A DNA stretch of 5,638 nucleotides. Source: CAYTQK01 sp964439745. GTDB taxonomy: Bacteria; Desulfobacterota; Desulfobacteria; Desulfobacterales; Desulfosudaceae. The translations under genes were made by a program, and so were the position numbers. Numbering within the stretch: position 1 is the first letter of the stretch; the number at the start of each line of letters is the position of its first letter. The stretch is from positions 1 through 5,638 of the forward strand of contig CAYTQK010000215.1 of assembly GCA_964439745.1 (NCBI GenBank). Reading direction: 5' to 3'. Under the pieces are notes generated by a model. It was not told where the DNA came from. It worked only from the letters and a program-made list of their open reading frames with translations, and made no database searches. This document shows, piece after piece, positions 5,475 through 5,638 of this stretch.

Positions 5475-5638
5475 ATGACGGAGCAGCCTGTTGATTTTAT
5501 AAGAAAAATTATTCAGGAGGACCTGGCCGGGGGCGCCTATGACGAGGGCCTGGTGACCCGTTTTCCACCGGAGCCCAATGGATATCTCCATATCGGACCC
5601 GCCAAGTCGATCTGCCTGAATTTCGGGATTGCTGCCGA
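5475..5638 (+). CDS. glnS: Glutaminyl-tRNA synthetase, N-terminus, 3' end outside window
   Basis: GlnRS charges tRNA-Gln with glutamine in the cytoplasm, using a class I Rossmann catalytic domain. Only 54 residues are visible. DFIRKIIQEDLAGG followed by TRFPPEPNGYLHIG and AKSICLNFGIA is nearly identical to the E. coli GlnRS N-terminus, so identification is secure and the non-discriminating GluRS family is excluded. ATG 5475 has GAGGAG at 5463-5468, 6 bases upstream and overlapping the larE stop. Oddity: the class I HIGH signature reads HIGP (residues 39-42). The last His, which helps bind ATP, is a Pro codon CCC at 5598-5600 where one base change would give CAC. The KMSKS loop is beyond the window. 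Having GlnRS implies that at least some glutamine charging is direct, not via the amidotransferase GatCAB. Confidence 0.95.
   Translation, partial: MTEQPVDFIRKIIQEDLAGGAYDEGLVTRFPPEPNGYLHIGPAKSICLNFGIAA

Overview
This is a GC-rich, gene-dense window of ordinary bacterial chromosome. The protein types and sequence style suggest a deltaproteobacterium (Desulfobacterota, sulfate-reducer-like): a GlnRS close to the proteobacterial form, a three-cysteine LarE, and short RdgC-type proteins. This assignment is inference from family resemblance; no rRNA or other taxonomic marker is present. I see no mobile element, CRISPR array, tRNA or rRNA.

Left part (1-3467, all plus strand). The window opens inside rarA, the replication-fork AAA+ ATPase. 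It is followed by an ABC-transporter ATPase with no permease gene beside it, a UlaG-type metallo-beta-lactamase-fold hydrolase, and a tightly coupled pair of genes. That pair looks like the N- and C-terminal halves of the recombination-associated DNA-binding protein RdgC, encoded separately. Gaps are 67, 28, 45 and 2 bases with no terminator seen between genes, so one transcript is plausible. Two or three of its five genes (rarA and the rdgC pair) concern DNA maintenance.

Middle part (3468-4603). A short convergent intergenic stretch holds a GC-rich hairpin. A minus-strand gene follows, for a single-pass membrane protein with a long Pro/Ala/Glu-rich N-terminal tail and no recognised family. 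Its upstream region (4507-4648) is the only clearly AT-rich part of the window and carries plausible divergent promoters inside an imperfect inverted repeat.

Right part (4649-5638, plus strand). larE, the ATP-dependent sulfur transferase for nickel-pincer cofactor synthesis, has an uncertain and possibly non-canonical start. Ten bases after its stop is the start of glnS (glutaminyl-tRNA synthetase), cut by the window edge.

The most notable points are the split rdgC, two conserved-motif losses each explainable by one base (sensor-2 arginine of RarA, last His of the GlnRS HIGH motif), the larE start, and the unrecognised membrane protein. I found no convincing new multi-gene system.
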